DNA from: a virus
Virus record (IMG/VR): IMGVR_UViG_3300025121_000119
Span: 1-29,862 of that record
Length of the DNA: 29,862 nt
Reading direction: 5' to 3' (one strand)
In this document: positions 17,583-24,974 of the stretch, in pieces
Numbering within the stretch: position 1 is the first letter of the stretch
How the letters are laid out: each line of letters opens with the position of its first letter
Notes under the pieces: generated by a model
The model's database searches: none
What the model saw: the letters and a program-made list of their open reading frames with translations, nothing else
What the model was told of the DNA's origin: nothing
Translations under genes and position numbers: made by a program

Positions 17583-18050
17583 ATGAATAACGAGGAATAT
17601 ATAAGACATAAACTAAGAATATTAATTCGAGAAGGAATTGCTGACTTTATAATGAAAAGAGTTCTCAAAGACAAAGAAATGAAATTAATGATGTCAGCAA
17701 CGTTATACGGAGCTCCATATTCAACAAAACCATATGTACTGAAGAAATACACCGAGAAGAAAGAAGAAGAATTTACAATTGATTTAAAGCATATTTTTAA
17801 CGATAATGTAATAGTTAATCATGATAAAAAAGCTAGGGAAGTTATTACATATACAAAAGACAATAAACAACTTTTTACAATCAAGCTAAGTTCTGATAGA
17901 CTAAGACCATCCTACATAAGATTTGATTTTTTAAAACCAAAAGAAAAAATAAAAATCCCAGTTACAATTTCGAAAGAAGAGGTTGAAAAACTTATTTTAG
18001 ATAAAAAGCAAACTATGATAGATTCTGGGTTTGAAGATATTTTTAAATAA
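17583..18050 (+). CDS. Hypothetical protein, 155 residues
   Basis: A basic, soluble protein on the plus strand. The N-terminal part is helical (YIRHKLRILIREGIADFIMK), the middle has TLYGAPYSTKPYVLKKYTE, and the C-terminal half mixes strands and helix (KQLFTIKLSSDRLRPSYIRF, TISKEEVEKLILDKKQTMID). The (L)RxLIREGI type of N-terminus occurs in several phage head or tail proteins, but I do not recognise a family. It is divergent from the giant fibre gene across a 63-base gap carrying two oppositely oriented promoter-like elements. Its last 8 bases overlap the end of the convergent endonuclease gene. Structural or assembly function is possible from the neighbourhood only. Confidence 0.78.
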   Translation: MNNEEYIRHKLRILIREGIADFIMKRVLKDKEMKLMMSATLYGAPYSTKPYVLKKYTEKKEEEFTIDLKHIFNDNVIVNHDKKAREVITYTKDNKQLFTIKLSSDRLRPSYIRFDFLKPKEKIKIPVTISKEEVEKLILDKKQTMIDSGFEDIFK

Positions 18051-19098
18051 CACCATCAACAAACAATTCTATTTGTTGTTTAGATAATAAAACCACAATT
18101 TTATCTCCACTGTCAATAACTGATTTCCACTTTACTTTGTTAACTTCTTCGAGCTTTTTGTCTTTCCCATTTTTATTATATGTCCACCCAGATTTTATTT
18201 CTATATTATTTCCATTATAAAAAAAGTCTGTATGATAAACATGTTCCTTTTCTTCATAGGTATAACCATAAGATTTACCATTTTGGACTTCGTTTAATTT
18301 GCCTTTTTCTTCCATTTTTTCTAGGAAATGAAGTTCGTAGGAACCTTGATAGTTAATTCCAGATTCCTTATACTCTAAAATTTTATATTGAGCCTTTAAA
18401 TGTTTTTGAAACATGTCATAATCTTTAAGGTGATGAGAAACCCCAAAATTCTTTACTGATGTTTGTTTTTTCTTTTCTTTTATCTCTTTGTTTTGAGAAG
18501 CATTTTCGACCCCAAAATTCTTCATGGTTGTTTCTTTTACCTTTTCTTTTGTAGAATCTAATTCTGAAACATTTTCCACACCATAACGTTCTATATTTGT
18601 AGCTTTTTGTTTGTCTAAAAATTCTGGTAATTTTAAATGATGTTCAACTCCAAACTTTTCCATTGTAGTAACTTTTCTTCTTTTTGCAAGCTTTACATAA
18701 TAATCTTCCCCGTATCTTTCTTTTACTGTTTTAACTTGCTTTTCTTTGTTATTATAATTTTCATCTCCATACACTTCTTTTTTTGTGTTTTTCGACTTAT
18801 CTTTAATGTCATCCAATTGAAAAACATTGTCTACGCCAAATTTTTCTTTTATAGCTATTTTTGATAGTTTAATTCTTTTTTCAATGTTTTCTGGTATTTG
18901 TTGCCACTTTTTTCTACACTCTTCTGAACACAGCTGTCTTTCATCTTTTTTTCTTACTTCAAATTTTTCGCCACAAAATAAACAACTTCTAGTTTCTCGA
19001 CTGTTTATTTTCTTTAGTTCGTCTGCACATTTTCTACAACAAGTTTTCATCCCATGTTTGGGATTTTCTTTTTTACAAATCAAACAATTTGTTTTCAT
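18043..19098 (-). CDS. Free-standing homing-endonuclease-like protein (zinc ribbons, repeat array, PD-(D/E)xK-like nuclease)
   Basis: A 351-residue, Lys-rich protein in three parts. Residues 5-61 hold two Cys4 knuckles (C5/C8/C20-21/C24 and C39/C42/C57/C61). Residues about 80-235 are seven copies of a roughly 24-residue unit of the form (K/R)(F/Y)GV(E/D)N..Q...IKEK.K.T, a DNA-binding repeat seen in phage-encoded endonucleases. Residues 240-351 carry a restriction-type core: YQGSYELHFLEKM, then YHTDFFYNGNNIEIKSGWTY, giving E, D and ExK candidates. It probably cleaves a specific site in related phage genomes and spreads by repair. It lies between the sheath and fibre operons, converges on the 17583-18050 gene with an 8-base overlap, and has an ATATTTATA element 41 bases upstream. 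No portion looks broken. The exact nuclease family is uncertain. Confidence 0.85.
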   Translation of the reverse strand: MKTNCLICKKENPKHGMKTCCRKCADELKKINSRETRSCLFCGEKFEVRKKDERQLCSEECRKKWQQIPENIEKRIKLSKIAIKEKFGVDNVFQLDDIKDKSKNTKKEVYGDENYNNKEKQVKTVKERYGEDYYVKLAKRRKVTTMEKFGVEHHLKLPEFLDKQKATNIERYGVENVSELDSTKEKVKETTMKNFGVENASQNKEIKEKKKQTSVKNFGVSHHLKDYDMFQKHLKAQYKILEYKESGINYQGSYELHFLEKMEEKGKLNEVQNGKSYGYTYEEKEHVYHTDFFYNGNNIEIKSGWTYNKNGKDKKLEEVNKVKWKSVIDSGDKIVVLLSKQQIELFVDGVI

Positions 19099-19139
19099 AA
19101 AATATATTTTAATTTATACCAATAGGTGCTTTATTTGAT

Positions 19140-19148
19140 TATAAATAT
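19140..19148 (-). promoter_or_regulatory. Candidate late-promoter element before the endonuclease gene
   Basis: ATATTTATA on the coding strand, 41 bases before the ATG at 19098 and just downstream of the sheath terminator. Confidence 0.35.
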
Positions 19149-19172
19149 ATAAAAAAATTTAAAACAAATCAA

Positions 19173-19204
19173 ATAAAAAAGGGGAAACTTTTTGTTTCCC
19201 CTTT
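19173..19204 (-). terminator. Rho-independent terminator after tail sheath
   Basis: On the minus strand AAAGGGGAAAC, a five-base loop, then GTTTCCCCTTT make an 11-bp perfect stem (19178-19188 with 19194-19204). A T-rich run (TTTTTTATTT) follows. It lies 28 bases past the sheath stop. Confidence 0.9.
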
Positions 19205-19231
19205 GCTTATAACTAACTGATTTTCAGATTT

Positions 19232-21652
19232 TTAAAAGTCCTCGAAGCTAGCGCCAGTTGGCAATACTTGGAAAGTAAGGTCAATAAATTCAGCCGTTCT
19301 TGTTGGTTTTAATTGAATTTTACCAACCAACATATTACGGTCAATTGTATCAGTAGTATTATTTGATTGGTCCATAATTACACGGAAAGCCGTCAACCCC
19401 CTTTGGTTCTGTATTTGTAACAAGATAGGTTCAACTTTTGCTAAGAATTGGTCTCTTAAAGTTTGGTCGTTTTGTTCGAACAATAATGTTAATGAAGCTG
19501 CAGCAATTAACCTTCTAACTTGCAATAATAATCTTCTGATGTTAATTCTATCAAGTGCTGATTCTTTAACTTGAAGAGTTTTTTGTCCCCAAATAACAAT
19601 ACCTTGCTGTACAAAACTTGCGATAGGGTTAATTCTACCACCATATAGTGTATCTCTTTGTTCTTTTGTAAGTTTAATATCAGTTCTCTTAACACTTGTA
19701 CCTGCAGTAGCTCTATTTAAACCAGCTGGAGCAAACCAAGGAGCTGCAACATTATCAGTTAAAGCTAAAGTTTTAACAACCAATAAAGTTGGAGATTGAT
19801 AAGTATATTTTCCAGAAATAGAATCTTCAATTTGAATCCATGGCCAATAAGTTGCTGCATAATTTGAATCAATACCCGTAGACTCAAGGGCATCAACTGC
19901 TGATTCTGGAGCACCTTTTGTTTGTACACCCGTAGTGGAATCTGTAGTTGTAAGTCTTGGGGCATCAATTACATATAGCGTATCTGCTCTATCTTCAATC
20001 ATACTTAAAGCATATCTTATAATATCAGTATTATTATTATAATCAACACCAGGAGTTGCTAATAAATTAATATCAACTTCTTCTGAATTAGCAAATACAT
20101 CAATACCAGCCTCAAATTGAGATACGTTATCAGTTTGAGTTGCTGCAAACTCTTCATAAACATCTGAATAAGTTTTATATTTATCAAACCCATCAAATCC
20201 ACCAGCGGGAACAACAGTAAATTTAAGTTGAGCTTTGTCTGTAATTCCAACTAAGCCAGATTTTGTATATGCTGTCATAGTTGATTTATCGCCAGAAACA
20301 AAATATGTTGAGCTTGCGGTATTTTCCATATGAAAACCTTTAGTTGTTGTTTTTCCAGTAGATACAGCTCCATGATAAACAAATAAATCAGATTCAATTG
20401 ATTTTACTGAATTTCTAGTTCCAATTAAAGAAGAAGTAAGACTTGAATATGCTAATTCTGATATTCCTAAATAAGTTTTGTAAATTGAATCGCCAGAAAG
20501 ATAAAGTGTTTTGTAATAAATATCTGTAGTTGCAGCTGAAGTTGAGGCATTACCCCTTAAGTCATATCCTCTAAAACCAGCAGGAACCGAATTTGAAGGA
20601 TATCTTGTTGCTAATTCCACTGTAACAAACATTGATTTACTTGGGTATTCTTCATCCCATGTACCAATAACTTTTCCAATAAAATTAGAAGCGGTGTCAT
20701 CCAATGTCACATTAGAAAATCTTTCTAAAGCTGTTTGAGAAGCTGTTGCATCTGTATCTTCAAATCTTCTGATAATTACATCAAAAGTATAATTAATTAC
20801 ATCAATATTTGCAATTGAAATTTTTATTTCTCTCGCTGAAGCATCTCCATCAGAAATTGTATGAAATTTAAATAAATTATTAACATCTCCCCCAACTACT
20901 CTTGACACAATCCAAGGAGTTATAGAGTGAGTATAATCATCTGTATATTCAGTATATTCAGCATCTGATTTATAAGTTAATGTATTAGCTAATGTAGTAA
21001 AGTTAGAAGTATTTCTTGCAGTTGTCTCTCTAATAAAATGTGGATAAATTTCTTCAACATAAAGGTTAATTGCATCCGTTATTTGTTCTGGATTTTTTCC
21101 AAGAAGTTTAACAATATAATTTTCTTTAGTTTCATCTAAAGAAACTGTAATTCCACTATTTGTATAAGCTGTTAAAGGACCAGTAGTTGCACTAAGAACA
21201 AAATCGCTTAAAGGATTTACCATTCCACCTGTTCCAATTATTAAATCTGTTGATTGGTTAAAAATCTCAGTATTTGTACTATCTTTTTTACTTCTTATAA
21301 TTGCTAAAGTGGCACCAGAATAAACGCTAGTAGTACCAGTAGTAGATGCGCTCATTGTAATAAGCCAAGCATTTGAGTTTGTAAATCCATTTTTTCCCAA
21401 AACTCTAGAAATTGTTAAATCATTAGCTTGTCCTAAAAAAGAATTTGCTACATAAGTTAAAGGAAGGTCTGGGCTAGTACTTCCAAATCTTAATGAAAAT
21501 TCATCTGCACTTGAAACTTTAATTGCTTCAAAAGCAGGACCCTTTTCAGTTTTTCCAACCAAACCAAGTCTGGTTATACCAATTCTTGAAGCGAATACGG
21601 AGAAGTCTTGTTCTTTTGTATAAACTCCAGGACTAACAAATATTGATGCCAT
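19232..21652 (-). CDS. gp18: Contractile tail sheath protein (T4 gp18-like)
   Basis: An 806-residue sheath subunit, longer than T4 gp18 (659). The N-terminus MASIFVSPGVYTKEQDFS is the classic sheath start, followed by RIGITRLGLVGKTEKGPAFE and a 'FSLRFGSTSPDLPLTYVANS' segment. The C-terminal polymerising domain is well kept: VQQGIVIWGQKTLQV, INIRRLLLQVRRLIAAAS, LAKVEPILLQIQNQRGLTAF and VGKIQLKPTRTAEFIDLTFQ. The extra length is in the central, variable, surface-exposed domains. It wraps the tail tube and contracts on infection. The neighbours are gp15-like upstream and the terminator then an endonuclease gene downstream; the tube gene is not adjacent. The start follows an A-rich leader with a CTATTTATT element 27 bases before it. 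Confidence 0.97.
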   Translation of the reverse strand: MASIFVSPGVYTKEQDFSVFASRIGITRLGLVGKTEKGPAFEAIKVSSADEFSLRFGSTSPDLPLTYVANSFLGQANDLTISRVLGKNGFTNSNAWLITMSASTTGTTSVYSGATLAIIRSKKDSTNTEIFNQSTDLIIGTGGMVNPLSDFVLSATTGPLTAYTNSGITVSLDETKENYIVKLLGKNPEQITDAINLYVEEIYPHFIRETTARNTSNFTTLANTLTYKSDAEYTEYTDDYTHSITPWIVSRVVGGDVNNLFKFHTISDGDASAREIKISIANIDVINYTFDVIIRRFEDTDATASQTALERFSNVTLDDTASNFIGKVIGTWDEEYPSKSMFVTVELATRYPSNSVPAGFRGYDLRGNASTSAATTDIYYKTLYLSGDSIYKTYLGISELAYSSLTSSLIGTRNSVKSIESDLFVYHGAVSTGKTTTKGFHMENTASSTYFVSGDKSTMTAYTKSGLVGITDKAQLKFTVVPAGGFDGFDKYKTYSDVYEEFAATQTDNVSQFEAGIDVFANSEEVDINLLATPGVDYNNNTDIIRYALSMIEDRADTLYVIDAPRLTTTDSTTGVQTKGAPESAVDALESTGIDSNYAATYWPWIQIEDSISGKYTYQSPTLLVVKTLALTDNVAAPWFAPAGLNRATAGTSVKRTDIKLTKEQRDTLYGGRINPIASFVQQGIVIWGQKTLQVKESALDRINIRRLLLQVRRLIAAASLTLLFEQNDQTLRDQFLAKVEPILLQIQNQRGLTAFRVIMDQSNNTTDTIDRNMLVGKIQLKPTRTAEFIDLTFQVLPTGASFEDF

Positions 21653-21679
21653 GTTTTTTTGTTTTTTATTATTGTTTTT

Positions 21680-21688
21680 AATAAATAG
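21680..21688 (-). promoter_or_regulatory. Candidate late-promoter element before tail sheath
   Basis: CTATTTATT on the coding strand, 27 bases before the sheath ATG, followed by an A-rich leader. Confidence 0.5.
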
Positions 21689-21709
21689 ATAAAAAAAGTA
21701 TAAATTGTT

Positions 21710-22420
21710 TTATTTCTCTGAAATTTTAATAGAAATTTTCTTTATAGTGTTTACTTTCTCAAAATCTGAGGGGTCAACTATTTTCCCGTGAATAATTATT
21801 GGTACAGATATTTGATAAATTCTCTCTGATGAAATATCATCCAAAGAAGATTCATCAACTGGCTCCCCCATTTTCAAAGCAATATAATAACCATTAACAT
21901 CTAAGTAACCTTGTCCATTAGAATAAGCTTTATCTAACATCATTTCGTAAAAATCATCAACATCTTCTTGATAATGACCTACAAATTTCACATCAAATTC
22001 AATGTCAACCCAGGCTGGTTGTGGAACTTTATATAAATCATATCCCTTTAAAGTTCCATCAAAAACTGGGACTTTTAAAAAAGTAAAAGCTTTTTTATTC
22101 GGAATAGTAAATTTATTTGGAGAAGTTCCTCTTTTTACAGCAGTTCTAACCAACGCAATAAAAGGTCTAGCCATTTCTTCGCCATTTTCAGCTCTCATTT
22201 CTTTCCAATTCATTTTTCTTTCAGCCCATAATTCTTGAGATATATAAACCACTGGAACTCTTCTGGATAAGCCTGTTTCCATAATTAAAGAAAGATTTTG
22301 ACTTATAATAAAATTTTTAAAAGCCATACTTAAATCTTCTATATTAAGTTTTTGGGGAAGATAATTATGATTTTCAAATTGTTTGTCTAAGCTTTTTCCT
22401 ATGTTCCTATTGATACCCAT
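21710..22420 (-). CDS. gp15: Tail terminator / sheath stabiliser (T4 gp15-like)
   Basis: A 236-residue protein. Features are NIEDLSMAFKNFIISQNLSL, METGLSRRVPVVYISQELWA, ARPFIALVRTAVKRGT and a beta-rich centre PQPAWVDIEFDVKFVGHYQE, followed by DDFYEMML. The end is ISVPIIIHGKIVDPSDFE. This pattern (a modified base-changing field, 'P.P..I.I.V.FVG.Y.EDV..' and a 'V.G.ILD' type strand) fits the gp15/terminator family of T4-like phages (T4 gp15 is 272 residues). It caps the completed tail and joins it to the neck. Position supports the call: it lies between the neck genes and the sheath, as in T4 where 13-14-15 precede 18. It has its own CTATTTATA element 11 bases upstream and a 421-base gap before it. 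Confidence 0.85.
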   Translation of the reverse strand: MGINRNIGKSLDKQFENHNYLPQKLNIEDLSMAFKNFIISQNLSLIMETGLSRRVPVVYISQELWAERKMNWKEMRAENGEEMARPFIALVRTAVKRGTSPNKFTIPNKKAFTFLKVPVFDGTLKGYDLYKVPQPAWVDIEFDVKFVGHYQEDVDDFYEMMLDKAYSNGQGYLDVNGYYIALKMGEPVDESSLDDISSERIYQISVPIIIHGKIVDPSDFEKVNTIKKISIKISEK

Positions 22421-22431
22421 AATGCTTTTTT

Positions 22432-22440
22432 TATAAATAG
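22432..22440 (-). promoter_or_regulatory. Candidate late-promoter element before gp15-like gene
   Basis: CTATTTATA on the coding strand, 11 bases before the ATG at 22420. Confidence 0.5.
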
Positions 22441-22496
22441 CAAAAAATTATTTGCTTTATTAGTTTTTTTTTTATAAATTTGCTTTGATTTTTATT

Positions 22497-22782
22497 ATAT
22501 CAGACGGACAGAAATGCAACACCTGGGTATAATGTATAGCTCTAAAGGGAAGTCGATGAGCAAGTTGAGGACAAAAGGAATAACCAACGACAGGCGAATG
22601 TATCATTCGAGTGTATTCCATACCCAATCAGTGATATGATGAATTGGGGAGCGATAGGCGGGGGGGCGACACCTCAAAAAGTGAGTGTTTAACTAACCAA
22701 ACAGCTAAGTTCTTAATTCCAAAAATCTTTTTTTTGGGGATAGGGGGAACTTAGCTCTGAACGAAAAGGCTATCCCTAAAAA
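22497..22782. ncRNA. Candidate structured RNA in the gp14-gp15 gap
   Basis: The 421-base gap 22421-22841 has no convincing gene. Its central part is about 46% GC by hand count (83 of 180 bases, 22501-22680) against clearly AT-rich surroundings. It contains several perfect complementary pairs. TGGGTAT (22524-22530) pairs with ATACCCA (22620-22626), and CGAATG with CATTCG (22595-22600/22604-22609). CCCAAT pairs with ATTGGG (22623-22628/22643-22648). A bulged hairpin lies at 22669-22688, and a 10-bp stem joins AGCTAAGTTC (22703-22712) to GAACTTAGCT (22747-22756). GGGATAG in the loop of that stem can pair with CTATCCC (22770-22776), a pseudoknot. The transcribed strand is unknown. The flanking genes are leftward, so a leftward co-transcript is simplest, but no clear terminator follows on either strand. 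Function unknown. Confidence 0.45.
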
Positions 22783-22806
22783 GTAAATGATTTATATAAT
22801 AAAAGT

Positions 22807-22838
22807 AACTTATAATAATAACAGCACACTTATAAGTT
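22807..22838 (-). terminator. AT-rich inverted repeat after gp14-like gene
   Basis: AACTTATAA and TTATAAGTT form a perfect 9-bp stem a few bases past the gp14-like stop. On the minus strand it is followed by ACTTTTATT. The stem is weak and AT-only apart from one pair, so it may act as an inefficient terminator or processing site. Confidence 0.35.
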
Positions 22839-22841
22839 CTA

Positions 22842-23408
22842 TTACCTTCCTTTCATGATATCTTCATCAATTTCGCAGGCTTTTATAGAAATATAGAATC
22901 TTCTATCACCACCCCAAGAATGTTTATTTGAAATTTGAGAGAAACCATCATCTGTAATTTGATAATACTGCCCCTTATAATTAATAAAATCGCCCATTTT
23001 AATTTTTGTTATAATTATATTTCCTTGTTCTTTTTCTATTAATTCCAACTCTCTAAGTTGTTCTATATAAATATGAGCAGTAAGATTTCCAAAGCCTTTT
23101 TTAGTAAGGCCAGCTTTTGTCTGATATGAGGGGTCGATTACTTCTACATTTATTCTTCCAAATATTTCTATAGGAGGAAAATAATGTTTTACTTTTGCTT
23201 CACCATATAGCGGATGTAGCTTTGTTTTTTTATAATCAATTTTAAATAGCAGAAAACTTGATTGTAATATATCTTCTGTTATTTCTCTACCAGTGCTAGT
23301 AAAAAATTCAGTTTCCTTATCTGAAAAAAATAACTTTATACCTTTTACATCATTAAGAAGATTGCTTACATCTTCTTGATTTGTTCCTATTTTTCTTATG
23401 TCAGTCAT
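22842..23408 (-). CDS. gp14: Neck protein (T4 gp14-like)
   Basis: A 188-residue protein. Features are GIKLFFSDKETEFFTSTGRE, SSFLLFKIDYKKTKLHPLYG then EAKVKHYFPPIEIFG, and a strand-rich end MGDFINYKGQYYQITDDGFS then WGGDRRFYISIKACEID. The 'PLYGE...Y..P..I.G' and 'G.(F/I)..Y.G..Y.I' segments recall gp14-type head-completion proteins. T4 gp14 is 256 residues, so this is shorter. Gp13 and gp14 together form the neck collar that seals the portal after packaging and receives the tail. It begins 6 bases after the gp13-like stop with no independent promoter element, so they are one operon. Downstream is an AT-rich inverted repeat and the structured gap. The call rests mainly on position plus the pattern. 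Confidence 0.8.
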   Translation of the reverse strand: MTDIRKIGTNQEDVSNLLNDVKGIKLFFSDKETEFFTSTGREITEDILQSSFLLFKIDYKKTKLHPLYGEAKVKHYFPPIEIFGRINVEVIDPSYQTKAGLTKKGFGNLTAHIYIEQLRELELIEKEQGNIIITKIKMGDFINYKGQYYQITDDGFSQISNKHSWGGDRRFYISIKACEIDEDIMKGR

Positions 23409-23414
23409 AATTTT

Positions 23415-24602
23415 TTACCATAAATAAATTCCCATTGGACCATAACTAAGTGATTTATTTACATTTTCTTGAATTAAGGCTCTATTTTCCATTATTTTAT
23501 TATAGCTTAATTCATCTAATTGCAATTTTAATTCTTCTTTTAAGTCCTTTTTATCTTCTCTGGCGGTTGATATTAAATCATCTTTATTAAGTGTTAATTC
23601 AGCATCTGGAATAGGTAATTGTCCATTAAATTTTCCTCTTATTCCAATACCCAATAATTCTTTTGCTAACGCTTGAGCATATTTTTTAACCCAAGTTTGA
23701 GCAACAGAATTAAGCTGCATAAATGATATATAATTTAATTTTGCATCAGCAGGGGTTGAAACTAAGCCATTCCCTTGAAAAGTTGAGTTTGAATAACCAG
23801 TAAATCCAGGATTTGCAGTGCTTCCAGAAAAATCTGGATTGCCATAATTTCCAGGTCTATCATAATAACAATAAAACACAGTTCCAGGAGTACCTGCTCC
23901 TCCGCCAATTCCTCCAGCATTTTGCCCTCCATTTGCATTATTTGGCATTGGTATTGGATATAATGTTAAAACTTTTGTCCCATTAGCTCCAGGACGAACA
24001 ATGTAAGAATATTCAGACCCCCTTACTCTATTTCTTAATTCAGCAGCTTGCGCAGTCATAATTGTGTCAAATACTGGCATTACATGATAAAGTGTATGCC
24101 CAGCAAATGAAGCGCCAAATTCAGAAAAAGCTATATTTGTATTAGCAAACGGGTCCAATCCAAATAAATTTATAAAAGAGGGGGTAAACCACAAAACATC
24201 ATTTATTTCACGGTCAGCTGGAATTATGTAATTTTGTGTTCCTGCGGTTAATATAATGGAGGTAGTTTTTAATTCTCTAGTACCATCCATTCCTAATCCA
24301 GCTTGTTCAGCAATAGATTTTCCAAAACTTTTCTCAAAATATAAACTATTAGAAACATATTTAAGAGTAAAATCCATATCAGAAGGAAGACCAAGTATTT
24401 CTCCTAATCTATTTGTAAGTATCCAATTATTAATATAAGTAGAATACTCTTCTATAGATTCACAAATACATTCTTCTATTTGCTCATCTACAAGCTCCAC
24501 ATTCATTACAGGAGCTCCAACTTTTCTTCTAATTCTATTTAAAAGAGCTACTTTGTCAGTTTCAGACATTCCAGAAAGACAGTTTTCACTACAAAATGAC
24601 AT
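23415..24602 (-). CDS. gp13: Neck protein (T4 gp13-like)
   Basis: A 395-residue protein. The N-terminal third has VALLNRIRRKVGAPVMNVEL then VDEQIEECICESIEEYSTYI, a pattern typical of gp13-type neck subunits ('I...LGAP...VELTDEQ(I/L)...I..AL..Y'). It continues with TAGTQNYIIPADREINDVLW and a C-terminal helical domain QTWVKKYAQALAKELLGIGI then RGKFNGQLPIP. Between them is a Gly/Asn/Pro-rich insertion (about residues 223-285, including GGQNAGGIGGGAGTPGT and FSGSTANPGFTGYSNSTF) that looks like a flexible surface loop. T4 gp13 is 309 residues, and the insertion explains most of the difference. Gp13 and gp14 connect portal and tail. It heads the gp13-gp14 unit and follows the 95-residue gene. A TATTTA-like stretch lies about 11 bases upstream. 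Confidence 0.88.
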   Translation of the reverse strand: MSFCSENCLSGMSETDKVALLNRIRRKVGAPVMNVELVDEQIEECICESIEEYSTYINNWILTNRLGEILGLPSDMDFTLKYVSNSLYFEKSFGKSIAEQAGLGMDGTRELKTTSIILTAGTQNYIIPADREINDVLWFTPSFINLFGLDPFANTNIAFSEFGASFAGHTLYHVMPVFDTIMTAQAAELRNRVRGSEYSYIVRPGANGTKVLTLYPIPMPNNANGGQNAGGIGGGAGTPGTVFYCYYDRPGNYGNPDFSGSTANPGFTGYSNSTFQGNGLVSTPADAKLNYISFMQLNSVAQTWVKKYAQALAKELLGIGIRGKFNGQLPIPDAELTLNKDDLISTAREDKKDLKEELKLQLDELSYNKIMENRALIQENVNKSLSYGPMGIYLW

Positions 24603-24620
24603 AATTATAGGTTTTAAATA

Positions 24621-24908
24621 TTAATATTTATAATAAGGGATTTGATTTCCTACTTGATGTTGGATTTTAAATCCAACAAATAATCCACTTGATACTATAC
24701 AGCTTCCTAATGAAATATCTATTGATTGCCCAGCTGTTGCTCCCCATGTAAAAGTTCCCCCACCTAAAGCGGTCATTGAAATTGTTCCAGCACTTACACA
24801 GAACACTTGATGAACAGTTGTAGCTGTAAATCCATCACCCAAAGTTGAAGCTGTGTATGACCCTGCTGGGAGAATTTTTGCTTCGTAATTTGTATTGTAC
24901 ATTGCCAT
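24621..24908 (-). CDS. Small virion-type protein of unknown function, 95 residues
   Basis: I place the start at 24908 (MAMYNTNYEAKILPAG) and not at the earlier in-frame ATG at 24953. The upstream ATG would lie inside a terminator hairpin and upstream of the CTATTTATA element, which sits 15 bases before 24908. The protein is Thr/Gly/Ser-rich and beta-rich (GSYTASTLGDGFTATTVHQV, GTISMTALGGGTFTWGATAG, SLGSCIVSSGLFVGFKIQHQ) with a Tyr-rich end. Short proteins of this style, next to capsid and neck genes in many phages, are often head-decoration or fibre-stub proteins, but no family is recognised. It lies between the capsid module and the gp13-like gene, 18 bases before the latter's start. Confidence 0.75.
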   Translation of the reverse strand: MAMYNTNYEAKILPAGSYTASTLGDGFTATTVHQVFCVSAGTISMTALGGGTFTWGATAGQSIDISLGSCIVSSGLFVGFKIQHQVGNQIPYYKY

Positions 24909-24923
24909 AATAAAGTTTTTTTT

Positions 24924-24932
24924 TATAAATAG
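24924..24932 (-). promoter_or_regulatory. Candidate late-promoter element that fixes the start at 24908
   Basis: CTATTTATA on the coding strand, 15 bases before ATG 24908, just past the terminator at 24942-24973. Confidence 0.5.
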
Positions 24933-24941
24933 CAGCAAAAT

Positions 24942-24973
24942 AAAAAACCCCACTATTTAAAGCAGGGTTTTTT
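24942..24973 (-). terminator. Rho-independent terminator after the frameshifted remnant
   Basis: On the minus strand AAAAAACCCTGC, an eight-base AT loop, then GTGGGGTTTTTT make a 12-bp stem with two G-U pairs, ending in TTTTTTATT. It starts right at the end of the remnant ORF and could also work in the other direction. Confidence 0.8.
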
Positions 24974-24974
24974 A

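Noticed and set aside
22556-22639. 27-codon plus-strand ORF (MSKLRTKGITNDRRMYHSSV...)
   Set aside because: Too short, overlaps several strong stems, and no promoter element precedes it; kept only as part of the RNA candidate.
22501-22700. tRNA or tmRNA
   Set aside because: A TTCGAGT string is present, but no acceptor stem, anticodon arm or CCA-end geometry can be built around it.
22703-22776. HDV-like ribozyme or group I intron core (P3/P7-like pseudoknot with GTTCAGAG on the minus strand)
   Set aside because: No room for P4-P6 between the strands and no P3 hairpin or J4/2 cytosine arrangement as in HDV-like ribozymes; only the pseudoknot topology is similar.
24909-24953. Upstream start MGFFILLLFIKKNF for the 95-residue gene, which would look like a signal peptide
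   Set aside because: The extra codons read through the promoter-like element and into the terminator stem, so the hydrophobic stretch is an artefact of an AT-rich leader.
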